Origin: Rhodocyclales bacterium
Lineage (GTDB): Bacteria > Pseudomonadota > Gammaproteobacteria > Burkholderiales > Rhodocyclaceae
DNA length: 6,448 nt
Assembly (NCBI GenBank): GCA_021286885.1
Contig: JAJTBM010000178.1
Span: forward strand, 1 to 6,448
Direction: 5' to 3'
The position numbers and the translations under genes were made by a program. The notes beneath the pieces were generated by a model that saw only the letters and a program-made list of their open reading frames with translations, was not told the origin of the DNA and searched no databases. Below, piece by piece: positions 1 through 5,255 of the stretch. How positions within the stretch are numbered: the first letter of the stretch is position 1; each line of letters starts with the position of its first letter.

Positions 1-249
1 CAGGATGATCCGGTGATCCCGCACCTGATCCAGCACGCTTTCGGCCACATGGGTGAATTCAACAATATGATCAAGAGAAAACAGCCCAGCAGAACCCTTG
101 AGGGTATGGGCTGCCCGGAAGATTGCATTGATCAGCTCCGGGTCGTCGGGCCGGTGCTCGGTTTCCAGCAGCGCTTCTTCCATCTGCTGGAGCAGCTCCA
201 TGCTCTCGACAATGTACGTCTGGAGGGCGTCGTCAATATTTGCAGACAT
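1..249 (-). CDS. cheA: CheA chemotaxis histidine kinase, N-terminal HPt domain (cut by window edge)
   Basis: This is the first 83 codons of a CheA-type kinase, which autophosphorylates under receptor control and passes the phosphate to CheY/CheB at the cytoplasmic face of receptor arrays. Translation on the minus strand begins MSANIDDALQTYIVES and contains the HPt motif AAHTLKGSAG. The phosphoacceptor is H48, the same position as in E. coli CheA. The frame is open to base 1, so the P2, dimerisation, kinase and CheW-like domains lie outside the window. The start at 249 is supported by an AAGGGAG Shine-Dalgarno sequence about 6 nt upstream. It is the fifth gene of the minus-strand operon, 35 nt after the STAS gene, with a hairpin at the junction. 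A hybrid CheA or another HPt protein cannot be excluded, but the flanking cheY and receptor genes make CheA by far the best reading. Confidence 0.9.
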   Translation of the reverse strand, partial: MSANIDDALQTYIVESMELLQQMEEALLETEHRPDDPELINAIFRAAHTLKGSAGLFSLDHIVEFTHVAESVLDQVRDHRIIL

Positions 250-272
250 GATGCTCCCTTCTGTTCCGTCGG

Positions 273-296
273 CTGCCGGGCCTGTCAGCCCGGCAG
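273..296 (-). other. Perfect 9-bp hairpin on the STAS stop codon, before cheA
   Basis: The arms are CTGCCGGGC (273-281) and GCCCGGCAG (288-296), with a 6-nt loop that contains most of the STAS stop codon region (285-287). No run of U follows in the minus-strand RNA, so it is not a canonical intrinsic terminator. It may stabilise a 3' end, mark a processing site or set the ratio of the STAS protein to CheA (inference). Confidence 0.6.
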
Positions 297-590
297 GGCA
301 TCCTTGAAGAATTCGGTCAGCCGGCAAAACTGAAGGGCTTCAATGACTTTGTTGCTCACGCCGGTCATGTGCAGGCTGTGGCCGGCGCCATTCAGCTCCA
401 TCTGCAAAGCCACCAGCAACTGGAGGCCCGAGCCGTCGATTTCGCTGACTTCGCCCAGGTCCAGTTCGATGTCATTACCCCGCTCCACCACCCCCATCAG
501 GCGGTCGCGCCACTCGCGGGCGGTATAAATCGTCATTTCGCCTGAGATGTTCAGCCGGGTATGGCCTGAAGGATCTGCTGCACTGCCCAT
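285..590 (-). CDS. STAS-domain protein (SpoIIAA/anti-sigma-antagonist-like), chemotaxis-linked
   Basis: This is a 101-residue single STAS domain, probably cytoplasmic. It starts MGSAADPSG, continues RLNISGEMTIYTAREW (beta strands and first helix), and has the phosphorylation-loop motif EIDGSGLQLL. S54 there aligns with the serine phosphorylated in SpoIIAA-type antagonists, preceded by D52. The family usually works by reversible Ser phosphorylation and partner switching with an HPK-like kinase and a phosphatase, but neither is encoded in the window. Its place between cheY and cheA suggests a role in chemosensory output or array function (inference). The start at 590 is preferred over an upstream in-frame ATG at 641 because GGAGG lies 8 nt before it and the upstream 17 residues resemble untranslated leader. 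The domain assignment is firm; the role is unknown. Confidence 0.88.
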   Translation of the reverse strand: MGSAADPSGHTRLNISGEMTIYTAREWRDRLMGVVERGNDIELDLGEVSEIDGSGLQLLVALQMELNGAGHSLHMTGVSNKVIEALQFCRLTEFFKDALPG

Positions 591-598
591 GGTTTCAC

Positions 599-603
599 CC
601 TCC
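599..603 (-). promoter_or_regulatory. Ribosome binding site that decides the STAS start
   Basis: On the minus strand GGAGG is followed by GTGAAACC and then the ATG at 590-588. This consensus Shine-Dalgarno with 8-nt spacing supports the shorter 101-residue protein. The farther start at 641 lies in a pyrimidine-rich leader with no comparable site. Confidence 0.75.
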
Positions 604-610
604 GTGGGAC

Positions 611-630
611 ATTGGAGAAAATTGGAGAAA
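611..630. repeat. Perfect 10-bp tandem repeat in the cheY-STAS gap
   Basis: ATTGGAGAAA occurs twice back to back (611-620 and 621-630) inside a purine-rich plus-strand stretch, which is a pyrimidine-rich leader in the minus-strand mRNA of the STAS gene. Possible roles are a protein or RNA-binding tract, or simple slippage duplication. Nothing further can be supported. Confidence 0.7.
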
Positions 631-653
631 GGAAGAAACAAGAAACAACCCCA

Positions 654-676
654 TGCCCTGCGCTGGCATCAGGGCA
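654..676 (-). other. 7-bp hairpin on the cheY stop codon, with a pyrimidine-rich tail
   Basis: The arms TGCCCTG (654-660) and CAGGGCA (670-676) enclose a 9-nt loop; the cheY stop (669-671) sits at the loop edge. In minus-strand RNA the hairpin is followed by GGGG and then a U/C-rich tract. That is not a clean U-run, so it is at best a weak or partial terminator or an mRNA-stabilising structure between cheY and the STAS gene. Confidence 0.5.
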
Positions 677-1037
677 GGATCAGTTTGGAAACCGCCGTAA
701 GCATCTGGGCCGGCTGGAAGGGTTTCACCACCCAGGCCTTGGCCCCGGCGGCCTGCCCTTCACGCTTCTTGTCCTCCCCCGCCTCGGTGGTCAGCATGAT
801 GACCGGGGTGAACTTGTAGCCGGCCATCTGCTTGACCGCCTTCAGAAAGGTGATGCCGTCCATGTTGGGCATGTTCACGTCGCTGATGATCAGATGGATC
901 TTGCGACCATCCAGCTTGCGCAACGCATCCACGCCATCGCAACCTTCGATGACGTCATAACCGGCCCCCTTGAGGGCGATTGAGACGACCTGCCGCAGCG
1001 AGGCCGAGTCATCCACGATGAGGATGGTTTTAGCCAT
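669..1037 (-). CDS. cheY: CheY-like single-domain response regulator
   Basis: This 122-residue stand-alone receiver domain takes phosphate from CheA and normally carries the signal to a motor or other effector. All key residues are visible: the acidic pair D9/D10 (ILIVDDSAS), phosphoacceptor D53 (IISDVNMPNMDG), T83 (MLTTEAG) and K105 (VVKPFQP). The length is normal for CheY and there is no output domain. The start at 1037 has an AAGGA Shine-Dalgarno 6 nt upstream, and that site overlaps the TAA stop of the receptor gene, so the two are probably translationally coupled. It lies between the receptor and STAS genes in the operon. Which motility system it controls (flagella, type IV pili or something else) cannot be read from the window. 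Confidence 0.95.
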   Translation of the reverse strand: MAKTILIVDDSASLRQVVSIALKGAGYDVIEGCDGVDALRKLDGRKIHLIISDVNMPNMDGITFLKAVKQMAGYKFTPVIMLTTEAGEDKKREGQAAGAKAWVVKPFQPAQMLTAVSKLILP

Positions 1038-1046
1038 GTCGAGTCC

Positions 1047-2243
1047 TTAGAAGAAAGTAATGCCCGCATCTTCCTGGGCTGTTCCGGGGCGTTCGCCCCG
1101 ATGGAGGGAATGTTGTTCGGGGGTTGTAAAAGAGCGACGCATCTCGGCCATCCAGGCCTCTACATTGATGGGCTCTGGCTGACCGCCTGCACTCACCTGA
1201 GCCTGGGCATCCCGCACCCGGTTTTCCAGGCGCTGCATGTCCTTTTCGACCGACACCAGTACCTGGCTCACACGGTCCTGAAACTGGAGGGCCACCAAAG
1301 CCTCGGCCACCTCTTCGGCCACCCGCTGGCCCTGCTCGGTCAAGCCATGGGAACTCTCCACCAGCCCCCCAGCGGCCACCCGCAGACGCTCCACCACTTG
1401 GCCAATGCGCTGCCCGGAAGCTTCCATCAGCGCCTCGTCTTCCCGGGCGTAGCGTCGGGAAAGCTCCAGTGCACTGGAAATGGCCCGAGTCACCTCGACC
1501 ACCGTGGTGCCAATTTTTTCACCGGTATTACCGGAAGATGAGGACAGCTTGCGCACCTCATCGGCCACTACCGCGAACCCGCGCCCGGCCTCGCCCGCCC
1601 GGGCCGCCTCGATGGCGGCATTGAGCGCCAGCAGATTGGTCTGCTTGGCCACCTCACCCACCTCATGGGCCATGTCCTGCAGGCTGCCGGTCAGGGTATT
1701 GAGGGTTTCCACCTGCTGGAGCAGTACTTCCTTGTGGGCCAGGGTATCCCGCAGGGATGCCATGATCTGGGCGAGTTCCGTTTCGGTGGCGCCCAGAAGG
1801 CCCACCAGATCATCGCCACCGGTGTTACGCGAAGCCTTCACGGCAGCATCCACCTGCACCGATATGCCGGAAAAGCGGCTGGAGAGCGCCATAATGGCTT
1901 CTTCGGTCTGCTGGCGAGCCACCTCCACCTGCCCGCTCCAGACGGGCAGCACCTTCTCGCACAAGGGCGCCACACCATCATTCACGGGTTCGGAGCTGCG
2001 CCCTTGAGCAAGCATCTCGTCCCCCTGTAATGACGCTGGTACCGCCGCCTGGGCTTGCCAGAAGGCGAGACCAATGATCGCCCCAGCCAGCAATAATGCC
2101 GCCCCACCAGACAACCATTGCCAAGCGCCTGCCAGCAAGGGACTCAGGGCCACTGCCAGGGCAATCACACTCCAGGCTGCAACATTGGCTGAACGGGCTA
2201 CAGACACCACCGGCGGTGCGCCTGTATTCCATGGATTACTCAT
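1047..2243 (-). CDS. Methyl-accepting chemotaxis protein, two-TM type lacking a periplasmic sensor domain
   Basis: This is a 398-residue inner-membrane chemoreceptor. Two hydrophobic helices at about 21-41 and 46-64 are separated by only a few residues (WQWLSGG), so there is no room for a periplasmic ligand domain. No HAMP, PAS or other input domain is obvious; a helical segment leads straight into the signalling hairpin. The hairpin tip is canonical at about 199-233 ([33 protein letters not shown]), the part that binds CheA and CheW. The C-terminal arm continues to about residue 348 ([11 protein letters not shown]), then a flexible tail ends in GITFF. It overlaps the upstream regulator by 4 nt (ATGA), with GGAGGA before the ATG, implying translational coupling. 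It probably senses membrane or cytoplasmic state or relies on partners (inference). Confidence 0.93.
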   Translation of the reverse strand: MSNPWNTGAPPVVSVARSANVAAWSVIALAVALSPLLAGAWQWLSGGAALLLAGAIIGLAFWQAQAAVPASLQGDEMLAQGRSSEPVNDGVAPLCEKVLPVWSGQVEVARQQTEEAIMALSSRFSGISVQVDAAVKASRNTGGDDLVGLLGATETELAQIMASLRDTLAHKEVLLQQVETLNTLTGSLQDMAHEVGEVAKQTNLLALNAAIEAARAGEAGRGFAVVADEVRKLSSSSGNTGEKIGTTVVEVTRAISSALELSRRYAREDEALMEASGQRIGQVVERLRVAAGGLVESSHGLTEQGQRVAEEVAEALVALQFQDRVSQVLVSVEKDMQRLENRVRDAQAQVSAGGQPEPINVEAWMAEMRRSFTTPEQHSLHRGERPGTAQEDAGITFF

Positions 2244-2851
2244 TTATCCTCCTCCCTCAGGAGCGGAGCATGTCCTGCAGCTGAGATCCAGCGACGCTGA
2301 AAAGCCCTCAACAAAGTGGCCAGTTCTGCCCCATCCACCGGCTCACGCAATAGCAATACATCTTCAGAAAGCCGCCCACGCACCCCCCTGGCATCCGCAT
2401 CAGAAGCCACTAACACGATGATCAACGTGGAGCAGGTGCGCGGATGGGCACTCAAGGCCTGGAGCATGCTGAAAAAGTCCAGCCCACTGAGCCCAAGATC
2501 GGTCACCAACACATCCGGCTGCTCGGCCCCCATCCGGATCAAGGCATCAAAACCACTGCTCGCCCGACTCACAGTGCCCGCTGGCAGAATGCCGCGCAGC
2601 ACCTGATCAAGCTGAGTCCCGGTTTCGCCTTCACGCAGCAGCAGTACCCGCAAGGCTTCGGGGTCAGGGCGACGGGGCTGCTCCAGCGCTTCCAGCGAGC
2701 TCACCCAGATCCGGCGATGCCCACCGGGTGTTTTCCAGGCATCGAGGCGTCCCTCTTCGACCCATAACTGCACCGTGCGCACGCTCACCCCGAGCCTGCG
2801 GGCGGCCTCGCGGGTGGAGCAGGTCTGGGTGAGAAGTCGGCGGGGCTGCAC
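2240..2851 (-). CDS. MerR/excisionase-like HTH regulator fused to a degenerate receiver domain
   Basis: This 203-residue protein is probably the first gene of the chemosensory operon. Residues 11-48 form a MerR/excisionase-type winged HTH ([20 protein letters not shown], then GGHRRI). Residues about 67-185 resemble a receiver domain. The likely phosphoacceptor D118 is kept ([13 protein letters not shown]), but the acidic pair of CheY is replaced by R73/E74, the switch Thr by A149 and the conserved Lys by E170 (LLLREPVDG), so normal phosphorylation is doubtful. The DNA-binding domain is N-terminal, unlike most response regulators. The start is a GTG at 2851-2849 without a clear Shine-Dalgarno; an in-frame stop about 60 nt upstream limits alternatives. 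It could regulate its own operon or motility genes (inference). Confidence 0.85.
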   Translation of the reverse strand: MQPRRLLTQTCSTREAARRLGVSVRTVQLWVEEGRLDAWKTPGGHRRIWVSSLEALEQPRRPDPEALRVLLLREGETGTQLDQVLRGILPAGTVSRASSGFDALIRMGAEQPDVLVTDLGLSGLDFFSMLQALSAHPRTCSTLIIVLVASDADARGVRGRLSEDVLLLREPVDGAELATLLRAFQRRWISAAGHAPLLREEDK

Positions 2852-3054
2852 GATAGGTTCGCTGTGTGATCGCAGGGTATCGAAATGCAGAATCAGCCGT
2901 GTTTTGCCGGTTCAGCAGGATTTGTTCACTTTTTTCACCAAGGCAATTCAAGGCCTTGGCGCGTGTTCAATCCCATCTTCGGCGCCCGTGCATAAATCTT
3001 GAGTCGCCAACGCGGAAAAATCAGCGCCCCAAGGGCCGCCATGCCCCGAAGCGG
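2852..3054. other. Intergenic region before the chemosensory operon; no convincing promoter
   Basis: This 203-nt gap separates the mocR-like gene from the first chemosensory gene and should contain the operon promoter. It is locally more AT-rich than its surroundings, including an A/T-rich stretch around 2925-2940. I looked on the minus strand for sigma70 boxes, a sigma28 flagellar-class promoter and a sigma54 GG-N10-GC element, and found none that match well. A weak terminator for the upstream gene lies near 3016-3039. Confidence 0.5.
3016..3039 (-). terminator. Weak candidate terminator downstream of the mocR-like gene
   Basis: In minus-strand RNA an imperfect GC-rich stem (3024-3039, GCGGCCC against GGGGCGC with one mismatch and a very short loop) is followed by UGA and then five U (3016-3020). 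It begins 16 nt after the stop codon of the gene at 3055-4491. The stem is short and imperfect, so efficiency is uncertain. Confidence 0.35.
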
Positions 3055-4491
3055 TCAGAAACGGGCTTCAGCCAAGCGGGCTACCAGTGCGGGGATCTGC
3101 CGTGCATCAGCGACCCCATAGCCCAACACCAAGCCCCGAGGGCTGACCAGGGGCTCCATGCCATAAACACTCAAAGGACGGGCTACCACGCTCCGGGTTG
3201 CAATCGCCTGGGCCCACGCCCGGTCATCCAAGCTCGCAGCCCCCTCCAGCACCAGATGCAGGCCGGCCACGCCACCCCGCACCGACCAACCCGGAAAGTG
3301 CGCCGCCAAGGCCGCCCGCAAAGCCTCCTGGCGTGCCCGATACACGGGTGCCATCTGGCGGTGGTGGCGCAGCAGCGCGCCGCTTTCCATGAACTGGGCC
3401 AGAGCCCGCTGTTCCACCGCCTGCCCGGCCCGCTGCCAGCCGGCCAGCGCCTCGCCAAAATCGGGCGCCAGGCTGCGGGGCAGCACCAGATAGGCCAGAC
3501 GCAGGCCCGGGTACATGAGCTTGCTGAAGGTACCCAGATAAATCACCGGCCCATCGGCCACCAGCCCCTGCAGGGCCGGCAGCGGGCGACCTGCGCCGTG
3601 GTAAAAATCGCAGTCGTAGTCATCTTCGATCACCCACGCCCCCGCCGCCCGGGCCCCGGCCATGAGCGCCAGCCGCCGCTCCAGGCTCAGCACACTGCCC
3701 AGCGGAAACTGGTGGGCTGGCGTCACGCACACCAGCCGGGGGGGCCGGGTGTGCCAGTCGGCGGGCTGGATGCAGATTCCGTCCCCATCCACCGGCACCC
3801 CCTCCAGCACCAGCCCGGCCCCCTGCAGGGTGGCGCGGGCCACCGGATAGCCGGGCTCCTCCACCCACACCCGGTCGCCCGGGTCGGCCAGCAGCCGGGC
3901 GCAGGCTTCCAGGGCCTGCTGGGCCCCAGCCAGAATGAAGCCTTCATCGGGGGTGCAGCGCACCCCGCGCCAGCCCGCCAGAAAGTGCGCCACCGCCGCC
4001 CGCAGGGCCGGCTCGCCCCCCGGCGGGGCATAGTTGAGTTCCCGCGCCCGCACCTCGCCCCAGGCCCGTTGCAGGCAGCGGGACCAAGCCTGCCACGGGA
4101 ACAGGTTGAGATCCGGCACCCCCGGAGCAAAGGGCAGCACCGTATGCTGCACGCTGCGCCCCCGCAACCCTGCACCCCGCCGGGACAAGCCCGGCAGCCC
4201 CTCGCCCCCGGCCAAGGCGGCCGCCCGGGGCAGCTCCGCCACCCGCGTGCCCTGCCGATCGGCCACCAGAAAACCCTCTGCCACCAGCGCCTCAAACGCA
4301 TAGGCCACACAGTTGCGCGCCATCTGGCACCGGGCCGCCACTGTCCGGGTGGCCGGCAGACGCGCCCCCGGCCCCAGGCGCCCGGCCAGCACCGCGTCTT
4401 TGAGTAGCCGATACAGGCGCTCCTGGCGCGGCACATCGCCGGGTTCGGCCAGGCGCCCATTGATTTCATCCAGCAAGGCATCAAACAACAT
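3055..4491 (-). CDS. MocR-family (PdxR/GabR-like) regulator: GntR HTH plus aminotransferase-like domain
   Basis: This 478-residue protein has the usual MocR length. A GntR winged helix lies at about 20-88 (ARLPATRTVAARCQMARNCV, EALVAEGFL), followed by a fold-type I aminotransferase-like domain. PLP-site features are the PAHQFP motif (258-263), the IEDDYDCDFY aspartates (D290/D291) and the probable Schiff-base lysine K324 in GTFSKLMYPGLRLAYL. Such proteins bind PLP and sense amino-acid, GABA or vitamin B6 compounds, usually acting as regulators rather than enzymes. The ATG at 4491 has GGAAG 6 nt upstream, and an in-frame stop lies just beyond. It diverges from the tetR-like gene (143-nt gap), but no transaminase, transporter or pdx gene is adjacent, so its target is unknown. 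The HTH carries ARN where SRT is usual. Confidence 0.93.
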   Translation of the reverse strand: MLFDALLDEINGRLAEPGDVPRQERLYRLLKDAVLAGRLGPGARLPATRTVAARCQMARNCVAYAFEALVAEGFLVADRQGTRVAELPRAAALAGGEGLPGLSRRGAGLRGRSVQHTVLPFAPGVPDLNLFPWQAWSRCLQRAWGEVRARELNYAPPGGEPALRAAVAHFLAGWRGVRCTPDEGFILAGAQQALEACARLLADPGDRVWVEEPGYPVARATLQGAGLVLEGVPVDGDGICIQPADWHTRPPRLVCVTPAHQFPLGSVLSLERRLALMAGARAAGAWVIEDDYDCDFYHGAGRPLPALQGLVADGPVIYLGTFSKLMYPGLRLAYLVLPRSLAPDFGEALAGWQRAGQAVEQRALAQFMESGALLRHHRQMAPVYRARQEALRAALAAHFPGWSVRGGVAGLHLVLEGAASLDDRAWAQAIATRSVVARPLSVYGMEPLVSPRGLVLGYGVADARQIPALVARLAEARF

Positions 4492-4527
4492 GAAACGCTT
4501 CCATTTCTGTGGCTACCAGAGTGTGCC

Positions 4528-4537
4528 GGTGCGCACC
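4528..4537. promoter_or_regulatory. Perfect 10-bp palindrome upstream of the mocR-like gene
   Basis: GGTGCGCACC is self-complementary and lies 37-46 nt upstream of the mocR-like ATG, in the shared divergent region. A related GGTGC follows on the plus strand at about 4542. It could be an operator for the MocR-like protein or chance in GC-rich DNA. Confidence 0.3.
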
Positions 4538-4557
4538 CGGAGGTGCCCGCTGCCCGC

Positions 4558-4586
4558 TTTACAGAGCCGACCCGGATCGCTATGAT
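4558..4586 (+). promoter_or_regulatory. Sigma70-type promoter of the tetR-like gene
   Basis: The -35 box TTTACA (4558-4563) matches TTGACA at 5 of 6 positions. After exactly 17 nt comes the -10 box TATGAT (4581-4586), 5 of 6 to TATAAT. The predicted start is near 4593, giving a 5' leader of about 42 nt before the ATG at 4635. The operator repeat begins at the base right after the -10 box. Confidence 0.75.
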
Positions 4587-4600
4587 TGAGCGCGCACTCA
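4587..4600. promoter_or_regulatory. Probable TetR operator 1 (autoregulatory)
   Basis: TGAGCG-CG-CACTCA is an inverted repeat with one mismatched pair. It lies directly after the -10 box and covers the predicted transcription start, an ideal place for repression. It matches the site at 5237-5250 at 12 of 14 positions. Binding by the adjacent TetR-like protein is inferred from position and recurrence. Confidence 0.65.
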
Positions 4601-4634
4601 TTTAATTCAGACCCCGCCCCAGACTCCACACACC

Positions 4635-5207
4635 ATGGCCCGTCCCCGCAGCGAAGACAAGCACCAAGCCCTGCTCGAAGCCGCCACCGAGATCGTGGCC
4701 GGCCACGGCCTGGCCGCCCCCACCGCCCAGATTGCGCGCCGGGCCGGTGTGGCCGAAGGCACCCTGTTCCGCTACTTCGCCACCAAGGATGTGCTGGTGA
4801 ATGCCCTCTACCTGCACCTCAAGGGCCAGCTGTGCACCGCCCTGCAAGAAGGGTTTGACCCCGCAGCATCCCTCAAGGCCCGGGCCGAAGCGGTCTGGAA
4901 CAACTACATCGACTGGGGCATCGCCAACCCCACTGCCTGCCGGGCCATGAGCCAGCTGGCGGTTTCGGGCAAGATCCTGCCCGAAACCCACGCCGCCGCC
5001 GTCAAGCTTTTTCCGGCCCTGGAGGGCCTGACCAGCGCCTGTTGCCTGAGCGGGCTGGATGCGAACCAGTCCGACGAATTCCGCCGCGCCCTGATGGCCA
5101 GCGTGGCCCAGGTGGCCATGAGCTTTTCCAGCACCGACCCCGCCCGGGCAGCGGCCTACAAGGCCAGCGGCTTTGCCGTGATGTGGCGGACTTTAACCGA
5201 CGCATGA
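4635..5207 (+). CDS. TetR/AcrR-family transcriptional repressor
   Basis: This 190-residue protein has the typical TetR-family layout. The N-terminal DNA-binding domain at about 8-52 has the HTH signature AQIARRAGVAEGTLFRYFATKD. The helical remainder (about 55-190) is the ligand and dimerisation domain, whose sequence is too divergent to predict the ligand. The ATG at 4635 is the only sensible start before the HTH, although the C-rich leader shows no clear Shine-Dalgarno. A good sigma70 promoter and an inverted-repeat operator lie upstream, so negative autoregulation is likely. The same operator recurs just before the hydrolase gene downstream, the probable target. An intrinsic terminator overlaps the stop codon. 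The family call is firm; the inducer and regulon are unknown. Confidence 0.93.
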   Translation: MARPRSEDKHQALLEAATEIVAGHGLAAPTAQIARRAGVAEGTLFRYFATKDVLVNALYLHLKGQLCTALQEGFDPAASLKARAEAVWNNYIDWGIANPTACRAMSQLAVSGKILPETHAAAVKLFPALEGLTSACCLSGLDANQSDEFRRALMASVAQVAMSFSSTDPARAAAYKASGFAVMWRTLTDA

Positions 5208-5225
5208 GCCTCCGGCTCATTTTTT
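5204..5225 (+). terminator. Intrinsic terminator on the tetR stop codon
   Basis: The stem ATGAGCC (5204-5210) and GGCTCAT (5214-5220) is perfectly paired around a 3-nt loop, and is followed by five T (six counting the last stem base). The stop TGA (5205-5207) is part of the stem. This is a textbook Rho-independent terminator for the tetR transcript. Confidence 0.8.
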
Positions 5226-5236
5226 CACCCATCTGA

Positions 5237-5250
5237 TGAGTGAGCACTCA
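5237..5250. promoter_or_regulatory. Probable TetR operator 2, just before the hydrolase gene
   Basis: TGAGTG-AG-CACTCA has perfectly complementary 6-bp arms and ends only 5 nt before the hydrolase ATG. A second overlapping palindrome, GTGAG-CA-CTCAC, is shifted by 2 bp. The site occupies the place where a Shine-Dalgarno sequence would be expected. It matches operator 1 at 12 of 14 positions. Confidence 0.7.
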
Positions 5251-5255
5251 CGCAC

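Noticed and set aside
591..641. The longer STAS start at 641, adding 17 residues
   Set aside because: A consensus GGAGG 8 nt before the ATG at 590 supports the shorter form; the added part covers that site and the pyrimidine-rich repeat leader.
2852..2960. Possible sigma28 or sigma54 promoter for the chemosensory operon
   Set aside because: No stretch had the spacing and core bases of either class (for example GG-N10-GC); similarities were only partial.
2866..4407. A 513-codon open frame on the plus strand opposite the mocR-like gene
   Set aside because: It is a shadow of high-GC coding on the minus strand. Its translation is low-complexity (His, Pro, Gln, Arg, Gly rich) with no recognisable domain, while the opposite strand has a complete MocR architecture.
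4492..4600. A minus-strand sigma70 promoter for the mocR-like gene using TGTAAA near 4560 as -10
   Set aside because: The -35 position at the right distance (around ATCATA) is poor, and the bases overlap the much better plus-strand tetR promoter.
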